DNA from: Thiodiazotropha sp040507225
Lineage (GTDB): Bacteria; Pseudomonadota; Gammaproteobacteria; Chromatiales; Chromatiaceae
Assembly (NCBI GenBank): GCA_040507225.1
Contig: JBEVVG010000003.1
Location: 186,001-250,000 of the forward strand
Direction of reading: 5' to 3'
DNA length: 64,000 nucleotides
Shown in pieces: positions 1-8,908 of the stretch. How positions within the stretch are numbered: position 1 is the first letter of the stretch; each line of letters starts with the position of its first letter. The notes under the pieces are model-generated. The model had not been told where the DNA came from. It saw only the letters and a list, made by a program, of their open reading frames with translations, and searched no databases. The translations under genes and the position numbers were made by a program.

Positions 1-2
1 AT

Positions 3-1205
3 TTCACCTTTGCAGGAAAATATTTTCCGAAACTGGTGGGCGCCGCTGATCTTACCGATGAAGTCGTCGATGAGTGGTACAGCTACTTCCATCAGTGCTC
101 CCAATGCCGTCGTTGTTCGGTGTTCTGCCCCTACGGCATCGACACCGCTGAAATCTCCATGGCAGCACGTGAGATTCTCGACTCGATCGGTGTCGGTCAG
201 AAGTACTGTAACGAGATCATCGCCAAGGTTTTTAAGATCGGAAACAACCTGGGTCTTCCCGGACCGGCAATCGCCGATACCCTTGAAGGACTCGAAGAGG
301 ACGTATTCGACGAAACCGGAGTGGCGGTCAAGTATCCCCTGGATGTGAAAGGCGCCGATATCCTGCTGGTAACGCCTTCGGCTGACTTTTTTGCAGAGCC
401 TCACGTCGACGGCCTGATCGGTTACGGCAAGGTGTTTCATGAGGTCGGCGTCAGCTGGACATTGAGCAGCCATGCCTCGGAAGCCGGTAACTTCGGCATG
501 TTCATAGGCAGCTATGAGAATATGCGCCGGGTTTCGTTGCGCATTCGCGAAGCCGCTCTGCAGCTCGGGGTCAAACGCATCGTGTTCGGCGAGTGCGGCC
601 ATGCCTGGCGTATCGCCTACAGCTTTCTGAATACCCTTGCGGGACCGTTTGATTTTCTCGATCCGGATTATCCCGTACCTCAGCATATCTGCGAGTTCAC
701 GCTTGGCCATATCGAGAAGGGTGTTCTGGAATTCGATAAGTCCGAGAACGACGATATGTCGATCACCTTCCACGATTCCTGCAATGTGGCGCGTGCATCA
801 CGCATGGGTGACAAACCGGGTGGTCAGTTCGAGATTCCGCGCAAGGTGATCAAGTCCGTTGTGAACAACTATCACGACATGGAATGGGACACCATACATG
901 AACGCACCTTCTGCTGCGGTGGTGGCGGTGGACTGCTCACCGACGATCTGATGGAAGTACGCGTCAAAGGCGCGAAACCCCGCATGACAGCATTCAAGAA
1001 TGTCATGGAGGAGAAGGGGGTCACGCATCTTGCTGCGATCTGCGCGATCTGCAAGAGCCAGTTCACCAAAGTTTTTCCCTACTACGGGATGGATATGTTC
1101 CAGATCGTCAGTGTTCATCAGTTGGTCAGCAATGCGATCGTGATGAACCGCAAGACACCGCCCGAGGAAGCCCCGGGGTACGGTGAGGATGACGACGACG
1201 AATAG
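3..1205 (+). CDS. dsrK: DsrK, 3' part (HdrD-like Fe-S subunit of DsrMKJOP)
   Basis: The reading frame is open at the left edge, so the N-terminal part of the gene (roughly a quarter of the usual ~520 residues) lies outside. DsrK is the cytoplasmic catalytic-type subunit of the DsrMKJOP membrane complex, which exchanges electrons and probably the DsrC thiol/disulfide with the quinone pool during sulfur oxidation. Visible are a ferredoxin-type cluster (CSQCRRCSVFCP) and, near the C-terminus, the CCGGGGG signature of the HdrB/HdrD CCG domain that binds the non-cubane [4Fe-4S] cluster used in disulfide chemistry. The C-terminus is acidic (GEDDDDE). dsrL follows 78 bp downstream, the standard order in sulfur oxidisers. 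Confidence 0.95.
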   Translation, partial: FTFAGKYFPKLVGAADLTDEVVDEWYSYFHQCSQCRRCSVFCPYGIDTAEISMAAREILDSIGVGQKYCNEIIAKVFKIGNNLGLPGPAIADTLEGLEEDVFDETGVAVKYPLDVKGADILLVTPSADFFAEPHVDGLIGYGKVFHEVGVSWTLSSHASEAGNFGMFIGSYENMRRVSLRIREAALQLGVKRIVFGECGHAWRIAYSFLNTLAGPFDFLDPDYPVPQHICEFTLGHIEKGVLEFDKSENDDMSITFHDSCNVARASRMGDKPGGQFEIPRKVIKSVVNNYHDMEWDTIHERTFCCGGGGGLLTDDLMEVRVKGAKPRMTAFKNVMEEKGVTHLAAICAICKSQFTKVFPYYGMDMFQIVSVHQLVSNAIVMNRKTPPEEAPGYGEDDDDE

Positions 1206-1283
1206 TTTTCGAATACTAGCGCAAACAACGACTCCTACCCCGGTAGGGCACGACCAAGACAAGTTCCTTGAAGGAGACTGAAA

Positions 1284-3227
1284 ATGGCAACTCCTAGTGA
1301 AGAGATGAAGAAAATTACCTGGCGCCGCTTTGAAGAGGGCGACACCGAGTGGGATAGCTGGGGTGAGAAGATCTTCCGTGAAGATACCTCCTACAAATGC
1401 CCCACTTACATCAATCGCACCCCTCCGTGTCAGGGCAGTTGCCCCTCCGGTCACGATATCCGTGGCTGGCTGGCTATCGTGCGTGAGCAGGAGAAGCCGA
1501 CCGAAGACATGGATTGGGAACAATATGCGTTCGAACGCGCTGCAGACGCCAATCCTTTCCCCTCTATGATGGGACGTGTCTGTCCGGCGCCTTGCCAGGA
1601 TGGTTGTAACCGTAACGAAGTGGAAGACTTCGTCGGTATCAACTCTGTTGAACAATACATCGGTGACGTCGCCATCGAACGTGGCTTCAAATTTACCCCG
1701 GGTGCGGATACCGGCAAGAAGATCGCTGTCATCGGCGGTGGACCTGCCGGTATGGCAGCCGCCTTCCAGCTGCGCAAGATGGGGCATGCTGTGACGGTTT
1801 TCGAAAAAGATCCCGACCTGGGCGGCATGATGCGCTACGGCATCCCCAACTATCGTATTCCGCGCGACAAGCTGAAATCCGAGATCGACCGTATACTGGA
1901 TATGGGAGTTGAAACCCGTACCGGCATCAAGGTGGGCGTGGATGTGCCGGTCGCTGATATCGAGAAAGAGTACGACGCCATCCTGTGGGCCCTGGGCTGT
2001 CAGAATGGCCGCGATCTGCCGGTTGACGGCTGGAAGGGTACTCCAAACTGCGTATCCGGCGTGGCGTTCCTGAAAGCTTTCAACGAAGGCCGCATGAAAG
2101 TCACCGGTGAAAAGGTGGTGTGTATCGGTGGTGGTGATACCTCCATCGACGTGATTTCGGTAGCCCGCCGCCTGGGCGCCAACGCCTCTGCCGGAAATCC
2201 TGAAGACGTGGTGCTCGATACCGCGATGAACCAGGATGATGCCCTGGCCAGCTCCGCACAGCCGAGCGCCGCAACCCTGACTTCCCTGTTCAAGCGGGAG
2301 AAGATGTTCGCTGCGCAGCACGAGATCGATGATGCCCTGCACGAGGGTTGCACCATTCTTGACGGCGTGATGCCTCTGGAAGTGATCGTCGGTGCTGACG
2401 GCCGTGCGACCGGCCTGAAGGTCTGTGACTGCACCATGGACGGCATGTCCCCGGTTCCCGTTGAAGGTACCGAGCGTGTCCTCGAGGCTGATCTGATCGT
2501 CTCTGCCATCGGTCAGAGCGCCGATATGGAAGGGCTCGATGCAATGGCCAACGAGCGCAACCAGATCGATGCCGACAAGTTCTACCAGGTGCCCGGTAAA
2601 GAAGGTCACTTCGTCGCGGGTGACATCGTGCGTCCTCACCTGCTGACCACCGCCATCGGCCAGGCCTCAATTGCCTGTGAAAGCATCGATGCCTACCTGA
2701 ACAAGAAAGAACTGGCCAAGCGTCCGAAGGTTGACGTCCATCACTTCGACCTGATGGACAAATTGGAAGAAACGCACATGGTGCCCGAGTCTTTCGACAA
2801 TAAGGTGGGTGACCTGCGAGGTACGGACTCTGCGAAGTACGCGATCCACAACTATGAGGACCGTTCGCGTCAGGAAATCATCCCTGCGGATGAGCTGTTC
2901 CTGGGCCACTTTGGTTTTACGCCGAGAAACCTGCGTTCTGAGGATGTCCCCACTGCGGACGAAGTGCTGCATCATTTCAAAGAGCGTATGAACGGTCTCG
3001 ACAAGGATCAGGCACAGGCCGAAGCCAAACGCTGCATGAGCTGCGGCATGTGCTTCGAGTGTGACAACTGCGTGGTGTTTTGTCCTCAGGATGCGGTGTT
3101 CCGCGTCAAACGCAATGAGTCCACCACCGGACGCTATGTGGATACCGACTACACCAAATGTATCGGATGCCATGTCTGTACGGATGTCTGCCCGACCGGT
3201 TATATCCAGATGGGGTTAGGTGAATAG
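1284..3227 (+). CDS. dsrL: DsrL, NAD(P)H:acceptor oxidoreductase of the Dsr pathway
   Basis: A 647-residue iron-sulfur flavoprotein related to the glutamate synthase small subunit. In sulfur oxidisers DsrL is the electron-accepting partner of DsrAB and reduces NAD(P)+. The N-terminus carries Cys-rich Fe-S ligands (PPCQGSCPSGHD; CPAPCQDGCNR). An FAD Rossmann motif follows (IAVIGGGPAGMAAAF, about residue 148), then a second nucleotide-binding motif (VVCIGGGDTSIDV). A C-terminal ferredoxin-like region (CMSCGMCFECDNC...CIGCHVCTDVCP) is the extra domain that separates DsrL from GltD. Length matches the family (~650). The ATG at 1284 has a strong AAGGAG site 8-10 bases upstream. It lies between dsrK and dsrJ, and its stop overlaps the dsrJ Shine-Dalgarno sequence. 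Confidence 0.95.
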   Translation: MATPSEEMKKITWRRFEEGDTEWDSWGEKIFREDTSYKCPTYINRTPPCQGSCPSGHDIRGWLAIVREQEKPTEDMDWEQYAFERAADANPFPSMMGRVCPAPCQDGCNRNEVEDFVGINSVEQYIGDVAIERGFKFTPGADTGKKIAVIGGGPAGMAAAFQLRKMGHAVTVFEKDPDLGGMMRYGIPNYRIPRDKLKSEIDRILDMGVETRTGIKVGVDVPVADIEKEYDAILWALGCQNGRDLPVDGWKGTPNCVSGVAFLKAFNEGRMKVTGEKVVCIGGGDTSIDVISVARRLGANASAGNPEDVVLDTAMNQDDALASSAQPSAATLTSLFKREKMFAAQHEIDDALHEGCTILDGVMPLEVIVGADGRATGLKVCDCTMDGMSPVPVEGTERVLEADLIVSAIGQSADMEGLDAMANERNQIDADKFYQVPGKEGHFVAGDIVRPHLLTTAIGQASIACESIDAYLNKKELAKRPKVDVHHFDLMDKLEETHMVPESFDNKVGDLRGTDSAKYAIHNYEDRSRQEIIPADELFLGHFGFTPRNLRSEDVPTADEVLHHFKERMNGLDKDQAQAEAKRCMSCGMCFECDNCVVFCPQDAVFRVKRNESTTGRYVDTDYTKCIGCHVCTDVCPTGYIQMGLGE

Positions 3228-3235
3228 GAGCTGAG

Positions 3236-3706
3236 ATGCGTAGTTCTCTCATCAGCAAGCGGCTTCTCATTCTGGTCTGCGCGGGAATTCTGTTTCCCGC
3301 GATGCAGGCCTTCGGTGAGAGTGCCCTAGTAACCAAGAGTTCCAAGGCAGCCAAGCTGTCGAGTTGTGTTGCACCTACGGGTGATATACGCCGCAACCAC
3401 ATGGACTATCTCAAACACGACCGTGATGAAACAGTCCGGGACGGAATTCGCGGCACCAAGTTCAGCCTGGTGGAGTGTGTCGAGTGTCACGCTTCCCGGG
3501 ATGAACAGGGTCATGGCGTACCGGTCACGGACGAAGGGGAATTCTGCCAGGTCTGTCATGGTTACGTTGCTGTGAGTCTGCCGTGTTTTCAGTGTCACCG
3601 CACGACACCGGAACCCGATAGCAAGAACGGAAAGCTCGGATACCATCCTGCAGGTTCTTTCCATAACCAGACAATGAGTCAGGCCGTCGGCCGACAGAGA
3701 GACTGA
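3236..3706 (+). CDS. dsrJ: DsrJ, periplasmic triheme cytochrome c
   Basis: A 156-residue precursor with an N-terminal hydrophobic signal/anchor (about residues 8-26). Three c-type haem motifs are present: CVECH (81-85), CQVCH (104-108) and CFQCH (117-121). An isolated cysteine at residue 44 (SSCVAP) sits where DsrJ of Allochromatium vinosum has the Cys that ligates one haem in an unusual His/Cys coordination; that assignment rests on family knowledge and position. DsrJ is the periplasmic redox subunit of DsrMKJOP. The TAGGAG ribosome site overlaps the dsrL stop codon, so translation of the two is probably coupled. dsrO starts 2 bases after the stop. Confidence 0.93.
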   Translation: MRSSLISKRLLILVCAGILFPAMQAFGESALVTKSSKAAKLSSCVAPTGDIRRNHMDYLKHDRDETVRDGIRGTKFSLVECVECHASRDEQGHGVPVTDEGEFCQVCHGYVAVSLPCFQCHRTTPEPDSKNGKLGYHPAGSFHNQTMSQAVGRQRD

Positions 3707-3708
3707 TC

Positions 3709-4458
3709 ATGAGCAATATGAATGACCAGCCGAATAAAGACCGCCGTCTGTTTATTGGTGCAACCTTGGCCGCCACTGGTGCGATGACCGTCGCACCTGG
3801 GGTGTTCCTGCATGCGGCAAATGCTGCGGGGGAATCTCAGGGTGCTTCCAGCAAGAACCGTTGGGGGATGCTGATCGACACCAATAAATGCGCGGAAGGC
3901 TGCTCCGCCTGTGTGGATGCCTGCAACACCGAGAACGGGTTGCATAGCATGGGTAGACCGGAAACCGATGCAGTCTGGATTCGCAAGGTCAAACTCAGGG
4001 ACATGCAAACCCAGCGTGAGAACAATCTGGTCATGATGTGCCAGCATTGCGAGTTCCCGCCCTGTGTCGATGTTTGCCCCACCACCGCATCCTTCAAGCG
4101 TGAAGACGGCATTGTGATGGTTGATCGTCACCGCTGTATCGGCTGCCGGTACTGCATGATGGCCTGTCCCTATAAGGCGCGTTCCTTCGTGCATGAGGTG
4201 TTGACGGATCAGTCCGTTAATCAGCCGCGAGGCAAGGGTTGTGTGGAGTCGTGTACCCTGTGTGCACACCGAATCGATGAAGGGGTCATGCAAACGGCTT
4301 GTCAGGAAGCCTGTGAAAAAGAAGGCCATGCCGCAATCCTGTTCGGTGATCTGAAAGATCCCGACAGCGAGATCAGCAAGACCCTGAAGACCACCAACTC
4401 AGTACAGATCCGGGCCGACCTCGAGTTGAACACCGGCGTGCGTTATCTCAACCTGTGA
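3709..4458 (+). CDS. dsrO: DsrO, periplasmic Tat-exported ferredoxin-like subunit
   Basis: 249 residues. A twin-arginine signal (DRRLFIGATLAATG, RR at 12-13) is followed by an Ala-rich cleavage region near residue 40. The mature part holds four cysteine groups typical of NrfC/HybA-type proteins carrying several [4Fe-4S] clusters: CAEGCSACVDAC, CQHCEFPPCVDVC, CIGCRYCMMAC and CVESCTLC. In DsrMKJOP it passes electrons between DsrJ on the periplasmic side and the membrane protein DsrP. It lies 2 bp behind dsrJ and 21 bp ahead of dsrP. Length and motif order match the family. Confidence 0.95.
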   Translation: MSNMNDQPNKDRRLFIGATLAATGAMTVAPGVFLHAANAAGESQGASSKNRWGMLIDTNKCAEGCSACVDACNTENGLHSMGRPETDAVWIRKVKLRDMQTQRENNLVMMCQHCEFPPCVDVCPTTASFKREDGIVMVDRHRCIGCRYCMMACPYKARSFVHEVLTDQSVNQPRGKGCVESCTLCAHRIDEGVMQTACQEACEKEGHAAILFGDLKDPDSEISKTLKTTNSVQIRADLELNTGVRYLNL

Positions 4459-4479
4459 CCTGGGGGAGCTTGGATTCCG

Positions 4480-5667
4480 ATGAGTAAGATGTATTACCGT
4501 GAGCTCTACTGTGGTACGCCTGGACGTTTCTGGTCGGGGCTTGCCCTGTTGGGTGTCTTTATCGCCATAGGCCTGGGCGCCGCATTCTATATGGAACACA
4601 ATGGTCACTGGGTCACCGGTATGACCAATCAGGTCGTCTGGGGCCTTCCTCACGTGTTCGCAATTTTCCTGATTGTCGCAGCCTCCGGCGCGCTCAATGT
4701 GGCCTCCATCGGATCGGTATTCGGTGGACCCATGTACAAGCCGCTGGGGCGTTATTCCGGCCTGCTTGCGATTGGCCTGCTGGCAGGTGGCTTGATGGTG
4801 CTGGTTCTCGATCTGGGACGTCCAGACCGGCTCATCGTTGCGATGACTCAGTACAACTTCAAGTCGATATTTGCCTGGAACGTAATCCTTTACTCCGGTT
4901 TCTTTGCGATTGTCGGCGTTTACCTTTGGACGATGATGGATCGCAGTGTCAATAAGTACAATCGGACTGTGGGTTTCGCCGCGTTTTTCTGGCGTATCGC
5001 GCTGACCACCGGTACCGGTTCCATCTTTGGTTTTCTGGTTGCCCGCGAAGCCTACGATGCCGCGATCATGGCTCCGATGTTTGTCATCATGTCCTTCAGT
5101 TTCGGTCTGGCATTCTTCATCATCACGCTGATCGCAGCCTACATCTGGGGGGATCGTGAAATCGGAGATCTTCGACTGACCCGACTGAAAAACCTGTTGG
5201 GTGTATTTGTGGGCGCCGTACTGTATTTCGCCCTGGTCTTTAATCTGACCAACTTGTACATCACCCAGCATCATGGCATCGAACGTTTCATCCTTCTGGA
5301 TGGGGGTATCTATACCTCGATGTTCTGGATCGGTCAGGTATTCATCGGCGGGATTCTGCCCCTTTTCCTGATCTACTCCCCCGCATTCGACAAGTCCCGC
5401 TGGGCCATCGCTTTCGCTTCGATTGCGGTCCTGATCGGCGGATTCTTCCAGATCTATGTGATCGTCATCGGCGGCCAAGCCTTCCCGATGAGCCTGTTCC
5501 CCGGCAAGGAAGTGGTTGAGTCCGGATTTTTCGACGGTCAGGTAGCTTCCTACGTACCCACCTTTCCCGAGGCCGCTCTGGGAGTAGCCGGTATTGCGGT
5601 TGCACTCACCATGGTGGCGGTTGGGGCCCGGGTCTTCAAGGTGTTCCCGGAGACCCTCGAGGACTGA
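4480..5667 (+). CDS. dsrP: DsrP, NrfD-like membrane subunit
   Basis: 395 residues, almost wholly hydrophobic, with about ten predicted transmembrane segments (for example around residues 16-36, 58-78, 91-112). This is the NrfD/PsrC-type quinone-interacting membrane subunit that pairs with DsrO in the DsrMKJOP complex. The gene follows dsrO by 21 bp, with GGGGGAGC upstream of the ATG. It is the last gene before an intrinsic terminator at 5691-5718, so the main dsr transcript probably ends here, at least in part. Confidence 0.95.
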   Translation: MSKMYYRELYCGTPGRFWSGLALLGVFIAIGLGAAFYMEHNGHWVTGMTNQVVWGLPHVFAIFLIVAASGALNVASIGSVFGGPMYKPLGRYSGLLAIGLLAGGLMVLVLDLGRPDRLIVAMTQYNFKSIFAWNVILYSGFFAIVGVYLWTMMDRSVNKYNRTVGFAAFFWRIALTTGTGSIFGFLVAREAYDAAIMAPMFVIMSFSFGLAFFIITLIAAYIWGDREIGDLRLTRLKNLLGVFVGAVLYFALVFNLTNLYITQHHGIERFILLDGGIYTSMFWIGQVFIGGILPLFLIYSPAFDKSRWAIAFASIAVLIGGFFQIYVIVIGGQAFPMSLFPGKEVVESGFFDGQVASYVPTFPEAALGVAGIAVALTMVAVGARVFKVFPETLED

Positions 5668-5690
5668 AGCGGCAAACTCATAAAAATAAG

Positions 5691-5718
5691 AATCCCGGGC
5701 ATGACCCGGGATTTTTTT
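5691..5718 (+). terminator. Intrinsic terminator after dsrP
   Basis: A perfect 9-bp stem, AATCCCGGG (5691-5699) and CCCGGGATT (5705-5713), encloses a 5-base loop and runs into seven T residues. It lies 24 bp behind the dsrP stop and separates dsrP from dsrN. Confidence 0.9.
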
Positions 5719-5845
5719 GCTCCGTTTCGGCCCGTGTTCACCGTTGCGGGATATGCCCTACAAATCGCCCCTGTTACCACTGGTGGTGGATTGCCGTTTA
5801 TCGGGGTAGGATACTGATAATATCCAGCAGGTAATCCATCATCCC

Positions 5846-7270
5846 GTGTCCGCTTTCTACATTTCAGCCGCTCACAAATCATCGGGTAAAACCACCCTCT
5901 CGATCGGTCTGGTAAGAGCCTTCGCGAATCGCGGGATGAGAATACAGCCGTTCAAGAAGGGCCCGGATTACATTGATCCGATCTGGCACGCTCAGGCATC
6001 CGGCAATCCCTGTTACAATCTGGATTTTCACACCCAGACCCGAGATGAGATCCTGGACACCTATGCAAGGCATATGCAGGGAGTCCGCCTGGGCCTGGTG
6101 GAAGGCAACAAAGGCCTGTTCGATGGGATGGATGTCGAGGGCTCCAACAGTAATGCCGCGATGGCCAAACTGCTGGGTGTGCCGGTAATTCTAGTGATCA
6201 ACTGCCAGGGCATGACCCGGGGTATTGCACCGCTGTTGCTGGGATATCAGGCCTTTGACCCTGAAATCGATTTTGCAGGGGTGATACTGAATCGGGTCGG
6301 TGGCAGCCGCCACGAAGCCAAGCTCATTGAAGTCGTCGAGCACTACACTGACATCCCGGTGATGGGTTGTGTGCATCAGGATTCCAGACTCCAGATTGAG
6401 GAACGTCATCTCGGCCTGATTCCCGGGAATGAGGAAGCAAGCGCGGAAACTCTGATCAGACGGCTCGCTACGAGGGTGGAAGAGCAGGTGGATCTGGATC
6501 GGATGCTCGATCTCGCGGACCGGGCTAGCGCGCCGGCAACACCTGTTCAGGAACAGATATCCGATTCACCGGGCCCGGTGTATTCAGGTCTTCGGATCGG
6601 CCTGGCCAGGGACCGGGCGTTTGGTTTCTACTACCCGGATGATCTTGAGCGGTTTCAGGCGTTGGGTGTTGAGTTGGTCGAGTTCGATACTCTTAACGAT
6701 CAGCAACTCCCTGATGTGGATGGTATTTTTATCGGTGGGGGGTTTCCTGAAACGGCCATGGAAGCACTCCAGGATAATTCCGCAATGCGCCAGTCTGTGG
6801 CAGAGTTTATCGAAAAGGGTGGCCCTGTATACGCGGAATGTGGAGGGTTGATGTACCTGACCCGGACCCTTACCTGGAATGGGAAACAATGTAGAATGGC
6901 GGGCGTGATACCGGGAGATACGGTGATGCATGACAAGCCCAAGGGGCGTGGATATGTGCGTCTGCGTGATACCGGCAGGAGTCCCTGGCCCAGGCTTCAG
7001 ACGCAAGGCGAGGCGATGATTGCCGCGCACGAGTTCCACTATTCCTCGTTGGAGGGATTGGAGACCGCTACCGATGATTTCGCCTATGAGGTGGTTCGGG
7101 GATACGGTATCGACGGCAGGTATGACGGATTCATCTACAAGAATCTGCTGGCAAGCTATACGCATTTGCGCAGCGTCGGCGGCAATGATTGGGTGAAGCG
7201 TTTCGTGGCACAGGTCGCGGCTGAAAAAAACGATCAAGCAGCAAGCAAGGTACAGGTGAACGATGTTTAA
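5846..7270 (+). CDS. dsrN: DsrN, cobyrinate a,c-diamide synthase-like (sirohaem amidation)
   Basis: 474 residues of the CbiA/CobB family. In dsr clusters this enzyme is thought to amidate sirohaem to the siro(haem)amide cofactor of DsrAB, using glutamine and ATP. An N-terminal P-loop (AAHKSSGKTTL, about residues 8-18) begins the DTB-synthetase-like domain. The C-terminal GATase-1-like domain carries the glutaminase cysteine (YAECGGLMYL) and the histidine region (HEFHYSSLEG). The start is GTG at 5846; no better in-frame start is seen. A terminator lies upstream, so dsrN may have its own promoter: a weak candidate is TTGCCG (5791) with GATAAT (5816), spacing 19. The gene overlaps dsrR by 8 bp. 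Confidence 0.93.
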   Translation: MSAFYISAAHKSSGKTTLSIGLVRAFANRGMRIQPFKKGPDYIDPIWHAQASGNPCYNLDFHTQTRDEILDTYARHMQGVRLGLVEGNKGLFDGMDVEGSNSNAAMAKLLGVPVILVINCQGMTRGIAPLLLGYQAFDPEIDFAGVILNRVGGSRHEAKLIEVVEHYTDIPVMGCVHQDSRLQIEERHLGLIPGNEEASAETLIRRLATRVEEQVDLDRMLDLADRASAPATPVQEQISDSPGPVYSGLRIGLARDRAFGFYYPDDLERFQALGVELVEFDTLNDQQLPDVDGIFIGGGFPETAMEALQDNSAMRQSVAEFIEKGGPVYAECGGLMYLTRTLTWNGKQCRMAGVIPGDTVMHDKPKGRGYVRLRDTGRSPWPRLQTQGEAMIAAHEFHYSSLEGLETATDDFAYEVVRGYGIDGRYDGFIYKNLLASYTHLRSVGGNDWVKRFVAQVAAEKNDQAASKVQVNDV

Positions 7271-7583
7271 AATTACACCTCGAGCAGCGCAACAGATACT
7301 CCAGGCGGCAAAAATGGGAGGTACGGAAGGCATGGCCCTGCGATTTGCCGCGCAGCAGAAAGAGGACGGAAGTTTCGACTACCTCATGGGTTTTGATGAT
7401 GCGAAAGATGAGGATATTCAGTTTGATTCCGAGGGCATCAATATCGTCATGGAACCTGAGCACTACTCGCTGCTGGATGAGACGACCATGGACTTTGCGG
7501 AACTCGATGACGGTGAGAGTCAGTTCATTTTCCTGAATCCCAAAGACCGCAATTATACGCCTCCCCGCGAACCGATTCAGTGA
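7263..7583 (+). CDS. dsrR: DsrR, A-type scaffold homologue lacking the Fe-S cysteines
   Basis: 106 residues, related to IscA/ErpA-type proteins (opening FKITPRAAQQILQAAK). The whole protein contains no cysteine, so it cannot carry an Fe-S cluster the way A-type carriers do. This is the known hallmark of DsrR, whose loss in Allochromatium vinosum affects dsr expression after transcription. It starts inside the last codons of dsrN (8-bp overlap), which implies translational coupling. The C-terminal part is acidic. Confidence 0.9.
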   Translation: MFKITPRAAQQILQAAKMGGTEGMALRFAAQQKEDGSFDYLMGFDDAKDEDIQFDSEGINIVMEPEHYSLLDETTMDFAELDDGESQFIFLNPKDRNYTPPREPIQ

Positions 7584-7601
7584 GTGGAAAGCCGCAGAAA
7601 C

Positions 7602-7624
7602 CGGGCAGCCGCGGCATCTGCCCG
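7602..7624 (+). other. Hairpin between dsrR and dsrS
   Basis: An inverted repeat CGGGCAG (7602-7608) / CTGCCCG (7618-7624) with a 9-base loop lies just after the dsrR stop. It has no T-tract, so it is more likely an RNA-stability or attenuation hairpin than a terminator. The 196-bp dsrR-dsrS gap holds no convincing gene. Confidence 0.4.
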
Positions 7625-7779
7625 AGCCCATTCCCACCCCTGTGGTTAACAGGGTGACCTCGCACACGCCCCGCGGGTTCGATATCCGCTGACCCGGCGC
7701 ACAAGCCCGCTGAACCTCTGCTCGTCCGATCGGCAGCTGGTGGGTGGGATCAGACGAATGATTTGAAGAACTAACAGCC

Positions 7780-8898
7780 GTGAGCACCATAGATCTTTCT
7801 CATGAAGACGCCCTGCGCCTGAGGGTATTACTGGCCAATAAACCACAGGCGATACGAATCGACGAATCCTCAATGACCCTGTTTGCCCTGACTGATCAGG
7901 GCGAAAGCCGGATGTCGCTCAATCCCAGTGTTCGTGACGATCTCTATCTGCGACGTGTCCGTGAAGAGTTATCGGGTCATGTACTGGGCTCACCCGGTGG
8001 TTACCCGGTTTATCTGAAACGCTGGACCCGAATGGGACAGGCCCGGGATGAGCATCTGGAAAACCTGCTGTTGCTGGGTGAACCGGAGGCGGTGATTGCG
8101 GTGTCCTCGGCACAGGGTCTGACCGATGAACTGGCGCGCCGGGCCTGGTGGACCTCACAGGATCCGGACAACGCCCGGCGGATGTTACAGAACCCCCAGG
8201 TCGCCCAGGGCGCCATGGGAAGCGAGTTGGCGCATTTCCTGATCGAGTATCTGCCGTTCGAGACGGAACCGATGCTGATGATCGAAAGCCTCAGCCTGGC
8301 TCTGCAGCCGGGATTGATCAGCCAGGAGGAGCGAGCCGAACTCTGGAAGCGGGGTGCGCGCAAACCCACCTACTATCTGGGATTTCTCGCCAGTACCCCG
8401 GATGACCTGCCGCAGCAGCCAGCGCCCGGCAACCTAGCGCCCGAGTCCCGGGCAGGCTTGATGCAGCTGGCTCAAGACGGAAATGCCTACGCCGGTCAGA
8501 TATTGCGAATCGCCGCGCCCGAGGGCCAGGGTTTCCTGTCGACCTGTCTGCGAGTGATGGAAAAGCCTGCAAACCAGGACGTCGTGACCTTCCTGCTCGA
8601 TGTGATCAGGCGCTATTTTCAGGTTCTCAGGCCGGACGGGGATCCCGATTTGACCCTGGATGAACTGCAGAGTCAGGCTCAAGCCCGGCAAGCCCCGGAC
8701 TTTCTGGCCTGCCGGGAGGCGGCTCCGGAGCAGGCTGAACGTCTGTCTGCATTGTATGTGCTCTCGGGAATGGGGTACGGGGTGGTGCGTCCGGTGTTCT
8801 CAAAGTCCGATGCCATGGGCAGCTTGATGCGTAAAAAACTGGCGCCGGTATTTGATCCTCTCAAGGCCCTGCTGCAATGCCTTCTGGCATGGGACTGA
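7780..8898 (+). CDS. dsrS: DsrS, conserved cytoplasmic protein of dsr clusters
   Basis: 372 residues without signal peptide or membrane segment; rich in Leu, Glu and Ala, probably helical. The assignment to DsrS rests on its place as last gene of the dsr series (after dsrN and dsrR), its length (~370-390) and general character. No catalytic motif is recognised, and the biochemical role of DsrS is not settled. The start is GTG at 7780, with an in-frame stop at 7759, so the start cannot lie further upstream; GAAGAA 10-15 bases before is a weak ribosome site. It converges on the gene at 8909-9352 with a 10-bp gap. Confidence 0.75.
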   Translation: MSTIDLSHEDALRLRVLLANKPQAIRIDESSMTLFALTDQGESRMSLNPSVRDDLYLRRVREELSGHVLGSPGGYPVYLKRWTRMGQARDEHLENLLLLGEPEAVIAVSSAQGLTDELARRAWWTSQDPDNARRMLQNPQVAQGAMGSELAHFLIEYLPFETEPMLMIESLSLALQPGLISQEERAELWKRGARKPTYYLGFLASTPDDLPQQPAPGNLAPESRAGLMQLAQDGNAYAGQILRIAAPEGQGFLSTCLRVMEKPANQDVVTFLLDVIRRYFQVLRPDGDPDLTLDELQSQAQARQAPDFLACREAAPEQAERLSALYVLSGMGYGVVRPVFSKSDAMGSLMRKKLAPVFDPLKALLQCLLAWD

Positions 8899-8908
8899 GC
8901 GCTGGTGC

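Noticed and set aside
798..2639. Long open frame (613 codons) on the reverse strand under dsrK and dsrL
   Set aside because: It lies opposite two certain genes, and its translation is His- and Arg-rich without any recognisable domain; it follows from the codon bias of the forward genes.
7660..7720. GGGTTCGATATCC resembling a tRNA T-arm between dsrR and dsrS
   Set aside because: No matching acceptor stem, D-arm or anticodon arm can be drawn around it.
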